NCBI GenBank assembly: GCA_018398815.1
Contig: CM031611.1
Location: forward strand, 49,020,142-49,084,141
Source of the DNA: Conus ventricosus
Taxonomy: Eukaryota; Mollusca; Gastropoda; Neogastropoda; Conidae
DNA length: 64,000 nt
Direction: 5' to 3'
Below, piece after piece: positions 13,101-28,407 of this stretch. Position 1 is the stretch's first letter; every line of letters begins with the position of its first letter. Below the pieces are notes generated by a model. It did no database searches and was not told the DNA's origin. It saw only the letters and a program-made list of their open reading frames with translations. Made by a program: the position numbers and the translations under genes.

Positions 13101-16100
13101 GCAGTAAATCTCATGGCACAGTCAACTTGCAGTAAATCTCATGGCACAGTCAACTTGCAGTAAATCTCATGGCACAGTCAGTTCGCAGTAAATCTCATGG
13201 CACAGTCAACTTGCAGTAAATCTCATGGCACAGTCAAATTGCAGTAAAGCTCATGGCATAGTCAACTTGCAGTAAATCTCATGGCACAGTCAGTTCGCAG
13301 TAAATCTCATGGCACAGTCAAATTGCAGTAAATCTCATGGCACAGTCAAATTGCAGTAAATCTCATGGCACAGTCAAATTGCAGTAAATCTCATGGCACA
13401 GTCAAATTGCAGTAAATCTCATGGCACAGTCAAATTGCAGTAATTCTCATGGCATAGTCAGTTTGCAGTAAATCTCATGGCACAGTCAACTTGCAGTAAA
13501 TCTCATGGCACAGTCAAATTGCAGCAAAACTCGTGGCACAGTCAACTTGCACTAAAACTCGTGGCACAGTCAACTTGCGATACATCTCACACACCAGCCA
13601 GGTTGCAGTAAGGCTCAGGGCAACATTAACTCGTGTTGCATTTCATGGCACGATCAACTTGCCGTAAAAGCTCACGGCACAGTCAACTTGCAGTAAACGC
13701 TAAAGGCACAGTCAACCTGCAGTGAAGCCCACAGCACAGTCAAATTGCAGTAAAGGTCATGGCACAGTCAAATTGCAGTAAAGGTCACGGCTCAGTCAAA
13801 TTGCAGTAAAGGTCATGGCACAATTTGCAGCCAAAGATAACAAATAACCCTGCCCCGCTCATCCATGTCAAGCGGTAGCAAAGTCAACAATACACCCACC
13901 TTGGAAAACTAACGGCACCGTCAGCTTTGCAATGAAGCAAATGGCGCAGGTAAGTCACAGTAAAACTAATGGCACAGTCCAAATTGTAATAACGCCACTG
14001 ACACAGTCATGTTGCTGCAACGCTACTGGCACACAGTCAATCTGCAGTAAAACTAATGGCACATTCATCATACATGATGGTACAGTCAAAATGCGATACT
14101 GCAAATGACTTCATCAAGCTGCAACAAAGCCATAGGCATAGTTTGTTTGTCGCTTATACGAAAACGTGGTTAAACAGGCAGGCAAGATATACATACAGTC
14201 AACTAGCAGTAAAGCTAGAACCACAATTCATTTGTAGTAAAGCCATAAGCATGGTCTATTCGTGTGTTGTAAAGCTAACAGAACAGTCAACTCAACATAA
14301 CACTAAAAGCACAGTCAACCTGTCGTAAAGCAAACAGCGCAGTCCGACAGTCATAAAGCTGATACAGCTGTCAATTTGTCACACAGCTTACACAACAGCC
14401 AACTTATCATAAAGCTTCCGGCCACAATCAATTTGTTGTAAAGCAAAAGCAAACAGCGTAGACAACTTCAACCCTGGTGCGAAACACACACACTGCAGAA
14501 ACTGTGCGACATGGCACAGCCTGACTACTGGTTAAGAGATCCACATCAAGCTGCCTTTTGCTACACACACACACAGACGTGAGGGACCACACCCACACAA
14601 TGTCCAAGACAACCGAGTTGTAAGAACCCTGGTCTGATTCACCGGTGAAAGACCCACCATCACTACACGACAATCGCATAGCACGCTCGCTACTGCTGTA
14701 AGGGAGGGGGAGGAAATTAAAACTGACCCAGAGGGAGAGAAGAAGAGCAAAGTGAAAGAAAGAGAAAATGAAGAAAGAGAAAGGGCCGACAACAAGAATC
14801 TCCACAGTAATGGCCCTTGATCTTCCAGCATGATGCAGTGGGTTGTAACTGACATTGCAGGGTGTACAAATTGAGGAACAGAACAGCAACAACGCTGCCA
14901 TACATTGTCATAAACAGAAAACAACAACAATAACACCATCACCACACACACACACACACACAAACACGCACTTGCTTGTAACCCACGAACGCGCGCGCAC
15001 CCACACCCGCTTATAATCCACAAATACACACACACACACACACACACACTCACACACTCACACATACACACACACATCTCTCACTCTGCCTCCCCAGTTT
15101 CTGTAAACTTTTATACAAACCTAAAAGCACACATATTATATAATGTTAGACAAAGAAGCACATAAACGCTTCATAATTATCCAGTCAGCAATCTAAATAA
15201 CAACAGAACACACAGAAGCACATCATGATAGACCAGTAAGCAAAAAAAACAAAAACAAAAAACAACATAAAATCAGTTTCCTCGACCCATTCATCTAAAG
15301 CTTGATAAACATTTGGGTCTAAGCAGGTGTAAGCAGGTGTAAGTAGTAGAGAGGCATGGGAAAAAACAACAACGCAATGATGATATATACACAGCCACAT
15401 CTCATAGGGATTCCTTTTGAATCCCATAGTAACACTACTTCAGTACAGTTCACTGTGATTACTAAAAGCATCAGATGTGCAGGATCATGTTTGTGAATAT
15501 GTACCAACCATTCTGTCTGTCGGACCCAAAAACCAGTAAAAAAAAAAAAAAATCAGCGTTCACCTTGAACGACAATGAAACTGACAGTCAGGATCACATC
15601 CTGGCATTTTTCGAGTGACCCCTGGGCGGGTGTCGCTGTGTATACATGTGTACACCCCCCATGCAGAGCAGCAGATGTTACTAAGCATCGCCATCAGAGA
15701 GCATGCAACGACAACAACATGCACATGGTACCATTTCAGCACTGTACTCAGATCAACACACTGATCGTTGGAGTACAGTCTTCCACCAATGTACTGCTAT
15801 CTAAAACTGTTCATATCAATCAAATGACCCAGGGAATGACCCGATCCAAGGACACCGAACAATGCACACATTCCATACCAATTCTCTAAAAGCATACACA
15901 GACACGTTCACCTGGCCATTTCCACTACATCCTACAAGCACACACATGAAAGTAGGTCTGACTAGCCTGACTACTGGTTAAGAGATCCACATCAAGCTGC
16001 CTTTTGCTACACACACACACACAGAAGTGAGGGACCAACCAGGGAGCAGGGGGTGGGTGGGGGGTTAACCACGGTGCAGACAGACACAACACTGAAGATA

Positions 16101-19100
16101 CCTGAAGGCTTGCTCTCTGTATCTAACAACAAGTTGGGCATGGCTGCTATCCGGCAAGTAACGCAGAGAGAGGAACAGACAGAAAACAACATCTATCAAA
16201 CCAGCTCAGCCTCCATTTTAAAAGGGGGCTTTTCTTTTTGCTCTTTTTCCCTTTCTAAATCCCCCATGCCCCATTTTTCTGTCTCAATAATCAGCAAACT
16301 CTTGTGTGCACGTTTCTCTTCTTTATTTTGTTTTGTTTTGTGTTTCTTGCATTCTAAACCACACCTTCATGCAAAACAGTGAAGCTATTAAAATATATTA
16401 CAGGTTACTGTTTATTAAAATGACTTACATGTTAATGCGGTTTGCTACAAATACTTGTACTATAGGTACAGAACCAAAACATCTGAATCACAAATTTGAC
16501 CACTTCATCATCTTACCATATTTTTTTTCTTCTTGCACATGATTATTAGAGTCTAAAATCATGAAGGAAGCAGGCAACCTACCAGAGGAGACACTGCACT
16601 GATGCCGACTCACCTCAGTGGTGTAACACTATGCCTGTTCCCATCTACATATGCAGCACACCACTTATTCAGCTCCTAACTGATATCAAAATCTGCTTAA
16701 TTGTGGCACGACCAGCGTTAATGAGAATCTCCCTCCCAAGCATGCCATCACTACAAACGACAGTCCCCATGAATCTGACAACACCGACCACCTTGACAAA
16801 AATACACAACTGGCATGGATGTGAAACTGAAACCAAGATCACTGTGATACACAGCATAGATGGCCACAACATTTTTTTTCTTCCTATCTAATGATCAAAG
16901 AGGGTGATGAAGATGGTGCCATGGTGCTCCATTCTGATCCGATACACATTGCAGGGCTGAAACTATATGCTTCCTTTCATGATACATCCTTGCATGAAAC
17001 AGGCCCAAGAGATACAGACACCTGCAGTGCTGGTCAGGATACCTGAACACAGACACACCCGTCCAGAAGATGAAACTTGGAGGTGATGTTCCAGTCTTCC
17101 CCTCTCACCCCACAGCACACTCAACTCTTTGGTGGAGCCGGCCAGTGGAAAAAAAAATCTCACAAACAAACCTCTTTGATGGGACTCGACCCTCAACCTG
17201 CTCACCTTCGATGCTAACCACTGCACCACAAAGAAAGACTGGTCTGGCAGCCACATTTTATCTGGAGACGACAGGGGGAAAGGAGAAGATTTATCTCCAC
17301 TCTTCTCCAGATCATCACTGCCCGGCATTAGCGGCACACAGCCACATAATCTGACACGCTGTTCCCCTACCATTCCTGACTGCTGATCATGACTACCTTC
17401 ATGATCTAAGGTGAATCACCAGTGTAATCAATACATCCTGTCTAACCTGATACAGCAGAGGAAAATGACCATCCCAGGAGACAGGAGTAGTGGGCCTTTA
17501 TCATAACACTACACTTGCACCATTAGAACGATAATACATTAAGATGGGCAATGCAGCGAAAATACAGTTTTGATACCCCACACCATTAGGGTTCAGTCTG
17601 GCAATGTCTGCAAACTTGGAACTCGACCCATTTGATCCATTATACAGATGTTCGGTTCAGAGACTAGTATCATGAATGTACGGGTTCATCTTTCACAGAA
17701 CACAGCCATGTGCACACCATTCTCTGCAATATCCCACCAGCATTCACACATTACTCCGGGTAAAATGTTCTAACATTACTTACAATATAACAGAAAACAC
17801 AACACTTCGGATGCGTACATATGAACTAGTCCAATCACACCAAGATAATCAGTTATGTCTGCATGTATAAACAAACAAATAATCAATGGCAGTTACAGGT
17901 GATTGTAGAGCTGTTAACAAAAGAAGTCCACAGTGTGAATGTTAATTAATAAAATAGTTGGCGTTGCACTGAGGGAATCAAAAGTGCCAGGTGCTCTCTG
18001 AGGGAATCAGAATGCCAGGTGCTCTTTGTTGGTGGTGGCACTGTTTCCCCTCCCCCACCCTCTCCCAAAGAATTTAGGGCTGAACATTCATTTCACCCTA
18101 AATTCTATAACATTTCAAGTAAACTGACCTAGTTATTCAAGTAAACTGACCTAGTTATTCAAGTAAACTGACCAAAATATTCAAGCCTGGAAACATGTGA
18201 AAGCTGTATGTTACATATAATGGTTTCAAATGCCTTCAAAAGATTTCTGCAACATTCTACTTAGATTTTCCAAAAAAGACTTTGCTCTTTTCAAATACAA
18301 AATTGCCACAGAGCAGGGTTCTGGTAACAGAAGATCACTGTGGACTAGAGGGATTCAGACGGTCTGCAATGTGTCTTGGTGCTGCATTGGCCATGGAATT
18401 TGGCCAAACAGAGCTGGTCAACTGGCCACTGTAAGTTATATTTTCCTCCCAAAAGATGTGGGCAATTTCATTTAAAGCAAACAAAAAAACAAAACCTACA
18501 TGTCTGGTCTCCTCTCAAAGAGAAACTTGCCCCCAAAACCACTCAGAAAGGACTTCATCCTGTGAACTGACCTTTGATTTAATGTTTCACCATTATTTTT
18601 TTCAGCAGATTTATTTTTTGTCCCTCAGATGTTCACTTTTCCTGACTCTGGGAATCAGATGATTTTCTCAGAAATCCTCAAATCCAAGGAGGGTTTTCCT
18701 GCCTGACCTTGTTCAGAAAACTTTGCTGCTTCACGCGAACTTGTGCCACATTTTCACATGGAATGTCACAGTGCTCTCTGGATTTTCACATGGAATGTCA
18801 TAGTGTTCTCTGGATTTTCACAGGGAAATGTCACAGTGTTCTCTGGATTTTCACAGGGAAATGTCACAGTGTTCTCTGGATTTTCACAGGGAAATGTCAT
18901 AGTGTTCTCTGGATTTTCACAGGGAAATGTCATAGTGTTCTCTGGATTTTCACAGGGAAATGTCATAGTGTTCTCTGGATTTTCACAGGGAATGTCATAT
19001 TGTTCTCTGGATTTTCACAGGGAATGTCATAGTGTTCTGTGGATTTCTACACACGGAATGTCATAGTGTTGTCTGGATTTTCACTGGGAAATGTCACAGT

Positions 19101-22100
19101 GTTCTCTGGATTTTCAAAGGGAATGTCATATTGTTCTCTGGATTTTCACACATAGAATGTCAGTGTTATCTGGATTTTTCACAGGGAATGAATTTCATAG
19201 TGTTCTCTGGATTTTCACAGGGAATGTCATGGTGTTCTCTGGATTTTCACACACGGAATGTCATAAGTGTTCTCTGGATTTTCACACGGAATGTCACAGA
19301 GTTCTCTGGATTTTCACAGGAATGTCACAGAGTTCTCTGGATTTTCTCAGGGAGCATCCTAGTGGTCTCTGAATTTTCACAGGGTGATGTCATAATTTTC
19401 TCTGGATTTTCATAGCGAATTTCATAATGTTTTCTGGATTTTCACAGGGTAATGTCATAACCTTCTCTGGATTTTCACAGGGGAATGTCATAACCTTCTC
19501 TGGATTTTCACAGGGGAATGTCATAATGTTCTCGTGCTTTTCATAGCGAATTTCATAATGTTTTCTGGATTTTCACAGGGTAATGTCATAACCTTCTCTG
19601 GATTTTCACAGGGTAATGTCTTAATGTTCTCTCTGGATTTCCACAAGGAATTTCACCACATTCCAGACCTGGCAGTTTTGATTCCTCACTGTAGGACTAT
19701 ACACTATGTTTGATACTGCGTGACAGCTAACAGGCATCTCTTGGCTACACTGTTCATGAGTGAGAGCTTAATTAGAGAAGCCAGACAGGCAAATAAAAAG
19801 GAGGGCATATTATGGCAATGTGTACTGATTCTCCTTGCCCTACCCACGGCAGGCAAACCGGAGTGCAACCTTACTTTTGTTGATTTCGGTGAGCGCCGGC
19901 ACCTCAGTGCCAAAAACCAGGACATCCGAGGCGCTGCCTCCCAGCCCACTATCGTTGTCCTTGAGGGCGGTGTTAGAAACAGACAACACCGCTGAAACAC
20001 CACCACACACCACCAGGCTAAGTCAGTAAGGAGGCGGAGGGGGAGGGGCAAAGGAAAGGCATGGCAGGAAAGGAGTGGGGGGGTGGAGGGGGTGAGGAGG
20101 GAGTCGAATGACAACACTGACCACTATGTCAACAACAACAGCCAGGAGAGTTCAATCCAACTCTTCAAAGCTTACTGGGATTTATATGTAAATGTCCATG
20201 TTGGAAGTTGGCATGAATGTGCAAATTACACTTGTACACCTACAGACAGTGTGTCCACATTTCCTAGATGATGTGCTTTGCATTTTTTTTCTGTCCTTTT
20301 TTTTTTTCTTTTCTTTTTTTTCTTTCCCATCTTCTGCCCCCTCTCCAATGAATAACCTTGATGCCGCTCATTCTGGCTCCTAGTCCACAGCCATACCCTG
20401 GCTTGTCCAGCCCCAGCCCCGGCATCCACAGTCCACACACAGCAGTTAACGTCAAGCCGTCATGAGGCAACCCACCAGGGAGACACTGCACTGCTGCCCA
20501 GTCATTTTTGTTGGTGTTCAGTGGGTGCCCGTTTCGATCCGACATAAGCAAGACACCATATACCAAGCCCCCTTCTGATGACAATAACTGCTTAGTGTTA
20601 GCGACTGCATGCCTCCAGAGGGCGCCACCACATCCGTCCGACAACAGTGCCCATGAGCTTGCCGAGACTGGCAACCCTGTCATGAACTCACCAACGGCAT
20701 AGAGCTGGAGAGGAAATCGAAACTGTGGTCAGCATGAGAGTAGGGCATGAAGGGCCACAGAATCTGAGGCTTTAATGGGACTGATGGGAGGAGGAGGATG
20801 AAGACGATGCCATGGAAATCCATTCCAGACTAAAGAGTGCTGACAGGGCTGTACTCTAGACTTAACTTTCAAAATGTATCCCAGCGTCAACCAGGCCCAA
20901 GAGGTCCAGAATGGTCAGTGCTGGTCAGGAAATTTGAGCAACACCCTCAAACACGCGTCAATTAAGTGGATGAAACTCTACCGTGTGGTCCCAGTCTTCC
21001 CAACTGAGGCCTTATCAAACTCCCTCTGAGTACGAACCAGTCGGAGCAGAAAGATCTCACAAATAAATGGCTCTTATGGGAATTGAACGCATTATCTCCC
21101 AGCCAGGAATCCATGACGCTAACCACTAGGCCACATCAGCTAATGTTATTAGCAATTCTATTTTCAATTTTCTGATGGACCAGATACCTTTTGTATCACT
21201 GGTGTCTGATGGACAAGAGATACTTTGTATTTCTGATAACAATATCTGTGTATTCAAAGTCAAGAAAAGCACAGACTTATTGCATCTCCGATATCTAATG
21301 GACAACAGATATTTTGTATTTCTGATAACAATATCTGTGTATTCTAACTGATATCTAATGGACAACAGATATTTTGTATTTCTGATAACAATATCTGTGT
21401 ATTCTAAGTCCAGAAAAGCACGGACTGTCTTCACACCGTTCACATATTTTACCAATCGGTGCATCTATCAACGCTCCTTCTTTTTCTTTTTGTTTTTTCA
21501 AACTACAAATTTTTTTTCTTCTTCTTTCACCTGCAGGCTTCTCCAGATGTTCATGGATTTCTGAATGCTTCAGAGACGGGTTAGGAAGTTGTGAACTAAC
21601 TTTACACGCGATCAAACTCTATTCTCTTCTCTGTTCAGGCTGGTGTTGAAAGATGGGAAGAGAAGAGAAGGGGGATGGCAGGGAGGGGGCTGGGGGGGGA
21701 GGGGATTTGGGGGAAGGGAGGGGAAGAGGTGTGGCTGGTGGAAGGGCCTGAAGAACAACACATGACACAGTGAGCTGTGAAATGTCGGGCACACGGCATG
21801 CTGACAACAACAGGGCAGATTCTTCATGGAGCATCATCATCGCCGTCTCCCTCAGCCCTGGTCAAAGTGCCATCTCAAACCATGACAAAAACAAAAAAAC
21901 ACGGGCAGGACACATGCTCTCACTGACACACCAGAAGTCTTCAATGCTAGAAAAAAAAATAATAATAATAATAAAAAAATAACAATAATAATGAAATTAA
22001 GACATAACAAAGAATCCAAACAGAACAGTCCAGCATTTCCAACACATGGATAGAGACAAAATCACAGGAGGAAGGAGAGGGACAGGACATAGAGCAACAC

Positions 22101-22954
22101 CCTACCTCTTTTACTGTGAGTTCACTTCAGTAAATCATTTATCCCAAAGGTGTCATTTGACTTAAGTCCTCAAGTTCTCCCTCCACAGACGTTCACCTTA
22201 AAAACGTGTGACCAAGCTCTCAGTAAACAGCTCTCTGTCTGACACCTGCCCATCCTTCCTCCCCCCCCCCCCCCCCCCCCCCCCCCATCCTCCCACCAAC
22301 ATATTCCCCAGCAGTTTTTTTCACCAGGACTGGCAATTTTCCAGTTGTTTCCACACCTTCATCAGTAACGATGTAACTGAAGTGACCTTTTTTCGAAACA
22401 CTATCTTGACAAAATACAAGCATATTTACATATACATACCCTTAAAACCTCACTGTCAAAACATGTGCATTACTTTTTTTTTCCAAATGGTTGAGGTGAC
22501 AAAAAAAAGTCTACAAAAGAAACTACACAACATGTTTCTACATTGTTTGTTTCTTTTTTTCTTAACAAAATATGTAGTTTTTTTTTTGTTTTTTTTTTTT
22601 TTAAAGGAAAAGAGTTCTCAGGAATTGAATCAAACCCTGAGGTCTCTGATGAGAAGTGCACAGTGTATGCAAATTATGGTGAGTGGTTGAAGTCCACAGA
22701 ACCAAGCACTGTCACCACAAAGGCACTCATGACTTGTACAGCCAACAGATCGCCTCCCAAAGGGTGAAATATCAGAAGTGAAGTGGTAGCCAAGTGAACA
22801 AGGTAGGTAATCCATGGAGCTAAACTCTTAGACATAAGGCCTGATCCCATGGAAACAGCCTGAAAAATTTCAGACAGTCAGTCCAGAAGCCCACATTGGA
22901 TCCCCAGGTCAGGAGCAGAGCCAATAGCCGTAAGGGATCAGGGTGGTTGGCCAC

Positions 22955-22987
<33 letters not shown>

Positions 22988-25900
22988 CGTACCCTGGCTA
23001 AAAGACTCCAGGGATCATCCGAACAGCCGAAGTACTTGAACACTATGGCACAAATGCATCATCTGGGGATGAGAATATTACGCGTGTTCATTCACCAGAC
23101 TTGCAAACTGTTGTGAGTTTAACGGTGTGCTAAAACCGTCCTCCATGTCAATTCTTGATGCCTGCAGCCTCATCAATGCTTCCTGGCAAATACACTTTTT
23201 TCCATTGCCTTTGAAACATTTTGAGCCCAGATTTTTCTTATTTTTACAAGTCTGGAAGTGCTGTCAGACCCCCTGCCAAATCAAATTGCAGTAAGATAAT
23301 GGACTGAACTGTGAACTTGAAACCCCATGTTCTTACTCTTACATATATCAAAAAAAAAAATTCTGCAGATTTATGCAAATCTCAAGAATGGCCTGCCTAG
23401 TCTACATCAAGAGATAAGACACACATGTTGAAAATATCTCCTTATCCCCCCTCCCCCCCCCCTCCCACACACACACAAAAAAGAGAAGGATTGTCCAACC
23501 AATGTCCTAAACTGCCATCACTCCTAAAGGATCCACAGATTGATGTGTTCTTCAGACAAGATCCAACAGTACTTTTTGGGGAAAAAAATTGAAAAAAAAG
23601 AGAAATATATATATATATATATCAACAACAAAAAAGACAGATGCTAAGTGAAGAACAAACAGACTGCAGTCTACAACAGTGGTGGTAGTAAGGAGTAGAA
23701 GTCACATGCCATCACAGTCTTCACATGGCACCACAGGAACAACAAGACAACGTGTGACAAAAAAAAACAAATAAAAACACAACAACGTAGCGTGTCTGGG
23801 GCACGTCGCAGCAGCCATGTGGGGAACAGTGCGGAGGCCAGCCAATCACAGCCAAGAGGACAGTGACATCATGCCAAGCACAATCACCGCACTACACAGA
23901 TACTGAACCTGCTTTTTGTCATCAATGGAAAACAAAATCTGTCCGAACATTATTCATTAAACACCAAAAAAAAAAAATCCAGTGATAACATACTAATAAC
24001 TCCGACTGCAGTAACAAAACCAAAATGTAATACTGTTTTTCTGTAAATAAAGGTCATCACTTTTTCAGAAAAAATAAACTGACATGTGAAGAACAAGATA
24101 GTGAGTTTTTATGAAATAAAAAAAAAAAAAAATGCACGACAGGGTTGACCAGGGATTGAATAAGACAGTTATCTGAAACAAGAAAAGGAGCTCAAACTGT
24201 TGAGAAGGTTGTGACTGCCTTGCGTTAAACAAGTGTTTTTTTTTCCAATATTCAGACTGTAATGTATGACACTGGCATGCAAGACTTGTATGTCTTGTCT
24301 CAGTCTCAAATTACATTCATCTGAGAGGGAAAGTTGTGGCTTCACCATTGGCTGTGTGACAGGATTCAGTATGAAAGAAAATGACAATAATGGGGAATCA
24401 ACATTTGTTTAGATCTTTTCAATGATCTTTAAATACATGTTCCTTCTTATTTCGTTCTGAGACTGGAAATATATCCCTGTAGATCTACTATCAGCACAAA
24501 AAATGTCAAAACATTTGTCTCCGTTAAACTTGTCACCCAACATTGGTATACATCAACATTACAAACTTAATATTCAAATGAACACAGTCCGGAGATCGTG
24601 AGAAACATTCACATGACATTAAACATATTTACACTACCCTAGAGCAAAAAAAAAAAATCAACAAAAACCCTGTCAGCTATCCTCACGAGCATGCACACCC
24701 ACACACGCAACACAACAACACAGACAGGAATCTACACCTTGTGGTTAGACACTCGGCGTTCATCTGTTCCACGGCCCCGGGACAACACCCCGTCCTTACC
24801 TTCCATCAGTCCACTGGTGACGTCGTCCGCCTGGGGAGACAACTCCTCCTTGGAGCTGTTGTTGGTCAGGGTGCGGGCGGGGGAGCGGCGTGTCTTTTTG
24901 CGCACGCTCCAGCTGCGTATCCTGTTGGAGCTGGTGCCGGAACGCATTTTGACCTCCGGCAGTTTGCTGACGAACGCTCGCTTCAGGTACTTGGCCTTGA
25001 TCCATGCCTCCCTTTGGGTTCTGAATCGTCATGACACAGACCAATCTCATAGACACAGTGCCTGCCTGGCTTGGGAACACACACAAGCTAACAACATAGA
25101 GTACCCATCTGGACAGATACCGTGGGAAAGGATTGGCACCACGCGAAACAAATGCTTCTACTGATTTTTACTTATCATTAGCTGGGTCAAAGTGCTGAAT
25201 CGTGCCAAGTGAAAACTCTTGATGTAAAAAAAAATGCTGTTAAAAGCATTTCAAGTCAAGCCTGATGAACTTATGTTTATGACAAGGTGATGAGATCTTC
25301 ATTGCAAACAACATACCTTTAACAGCATATTAACTGACATTGGATAAACCAACATCTGTAACTAGCTACTAAATTCTCCATTGCTAACACCATACCTTTA
25401 ACAGCATGTTAACTGACATCTGATAAACCAGCATCTGTAACTAGCTACTAAATTCTTCATTGCTAACACCATACCCTTTAACAGCATATTAACTGACATC
25501 TGATAAACCAGCATCTGTAACTAGCTTCTAAGTTCTTCATTGCTGAAAACATGCCTTTAACAGCATATTAACTGACATCTGATAAACCAGCATCTGTAAC
25601 TAGCTAGTAAGTTCTTCATTGCTGAAAACATGCCTTTAACAGCATTTTAGCTGACATCTGATAAACCAGCATCTGTAACTAGCTAGTAAGTTCTTCATTG
25701 CTAACAACACACCTTTAACAGCATTTTAACTGACATCTGATAAACCAGCATCTGTAACTAGCTTCTAAGTTCTTCATTGCTGAAAACATGCCTTTAACAG
25801 CATTTAAACTTAAATCTGACATGCTGCTCATTGCATTTTCACTGAAATCTGTTAAAACTCACATCTCTAGTTTGGCTAACAGTGTAGGCAGTCATCTCTC

Positions 25901-26297
25901 AGTCTACTCAACAGGAAAGCTTTTAAGTAAACTTCTTTGGGGGAAAGTTGCCTGAATAAACCACTCCCCACCGATTCATGAAAAACTGAAGGAAACACTG
26001 GGGAGGGATGCATGAATATGTGTCTAGATTGTATTTACTTTTAATCCACAAGCACACAAACAGGAAATCTTTACAAGACAAACAGAAAGAAAGCAGACTG
26101 TTCATGCTATACAGAAAGAAAACTCATAGAGAGAGACGGAGGCAACAATAGTACTGACTGACACACATGTGCACACACGCACACACATATATGCCACATG
26201 CAAATCTGCCCCACACCTAACATCGTCCCTCCCCCATCCAACCCCTTTCTCCTCCCCACATACACAACACAAACATTCTCACACACACGCAAACACG

Positions 26298-26364
<67 letters not shown>

Positions 26365-27292
26365 TTCAAAAGTTGAACGTGGAAGTGATCCAATTTGCCT
26401 GTTCTGATCAGAAAACAGTTTGTCCCTCTGGCGGCATACTGACCTGGTGGAATATAACTTAAGTGAATGCTGCCTTACTGGCCTTGCTAGGTCGCTCCAC
26501 TGGATGTCGCTTCAGTGAACCCTCACCCTTCAAACACCAGTGAGAACAACAGCAGGGATAGGGTGGTCAAACAAGAGAAAGAGAATGACATTGCACGCTA
26601 AGGCAGCAGGGAAAATGGAGTGTATGAAGAAGGTGACACTCTGTTTTCAGGTGGTTAAATGAGAAAAAGAGAATGACTTTGCACTTAAAGACAAGCAGGG
26701 AAGATACAGTTTATGAAGTTTTCAGGCGGTCAAATGAGAGAAAGACTTTTCATGCTAAGGCAGCATGGAAAATTGGGTCTACGCAGAAGGTGTGAAACGC
26801 TGTTTTCATCCTGACGACAAGACAAGGCAGCCACCCACCGGCTGGCTGTGGGAGTGGCGCGGGCCGCCACCGTCTCGTCTACGTTGGCCTCGTAGCACCT
26901 GTTGATCACATCGTTGCCCAGTTCCAGCATCACCTTCACCAGCTCTGGCTCCCACGTGTCCAGTGTGATGGAGCGCACCTGGAGAAACAAGTGTGAGCAA
27001 AACCCCTTTAGATTTCCAGGGTTAAGGCGTCGGTGACTAACCAAGTGAACTTACACAGTCAGTCAGCAAACTATTCAGTGCCTAAGCTTGGTGGAGAATG
27101 CTAGAAGCGGTATGAGGTAGAACATCCGTGTTTGCTATAAATGTACATTTTCAGTGTACAAACGTTCGGCAGCAATAGAGTTAGTTCCTTTTCTGCAACA
27201 GTTCAAGTTTGCCAAAGTTTGCTTTTTGTTAGAATACTTTGGTGGATTTAGATGTTCCTTCATTAAAAGAAAAATTTGTGTGTAAGCGTTTC

Positions 27293-27347
<55 letters not shown>

Positions 27348-28281
27348 ACAATCTACTCAGCAGGTTGCAATGGTTATAGCAAGCAACTTATAAATTGCAG
27401 CAAAAGAGAAGAAAAATCCAGCTCAAAGACAAGCGGTGAACCGACTATGAAGACAGAACAGTAGACCACAGAAAGGGGAGATAGAAGGCAAAATCAAAGT
27501 CGTGAAAGAAATAGAAAATTTCTGGCCCAGAATCTCCAGAGAGGGGATACAATTTATTCTGAGATGGCCCCCAGCATTGCCATAAGGGCCATACAGGACA
27601 CGTGAAAACAATTCTCTAACATACCATGCTTAATCAAGCAGGTTAAACGGTGGAGCTCATATGCTGCCAACTGCCGCACCAATTCCTCATTGTTTACAAA
27701 CTGCACAATAATCAACTATCTGTATCGTAAAACATCATGTCAGTATGCTTTCCTGTTGCGATGACAGATTCTCTGTGCGGCGGCAGTTCATACCTGATCA
27801 CATCAGACAGAACAAGGGACTGTACCTTGGACTTTGCACACCAAAGCTGCGATGGATGCCAGAGCATTCGATGCACAGCGTGATTCCCAGGTTGATGCTG
27901 GACCAGCGAGGGTCCACTGCGCCACAGTCACAGCAATGGTCGTTCCCTGGTACTGCCACCAGCTGCTCCATACGACTGGTGACACAGAACCATAATGATG
28001 ATGACGATGACGAAGATGATGATGATGGTGATGATGATGATGAGGAGAAGAAGGAGGAGGAGGAGGAGGATAATCATGATGACGAAGATGATGATGATGA
28101 TGATGATAATCACGATGACAAATATGATGATGATGATGACAACGACCATGATGATGATGATGATGACGATGATGATGATGATGATGACGACAGTGATAAC
28201 AATACAATAGGGTCTACTGCCCAACAGTCACAGCATCGGTCGTTACCTAACACTGCCAACAATTGCTTCATACACCTCCTG

Positions 28282-28338
<57 letters not shown>

Positions 28339-28358
28339 CACACACTCTCACACACACA

Positions 28359-28407
<49 letters not shown>

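Noticed and set aside
12560..13840. CRISPR array (28-bp repeats)
   Set aside because: Units are directly adjacent with no spacers, in an intron of a eukaryotic gene.
18709..19415. Repeat proteins with [10 protein letters not shown] motifs
   Set aside because: Translation of the 33-bp minisatellite; open frames follow from the unit length.
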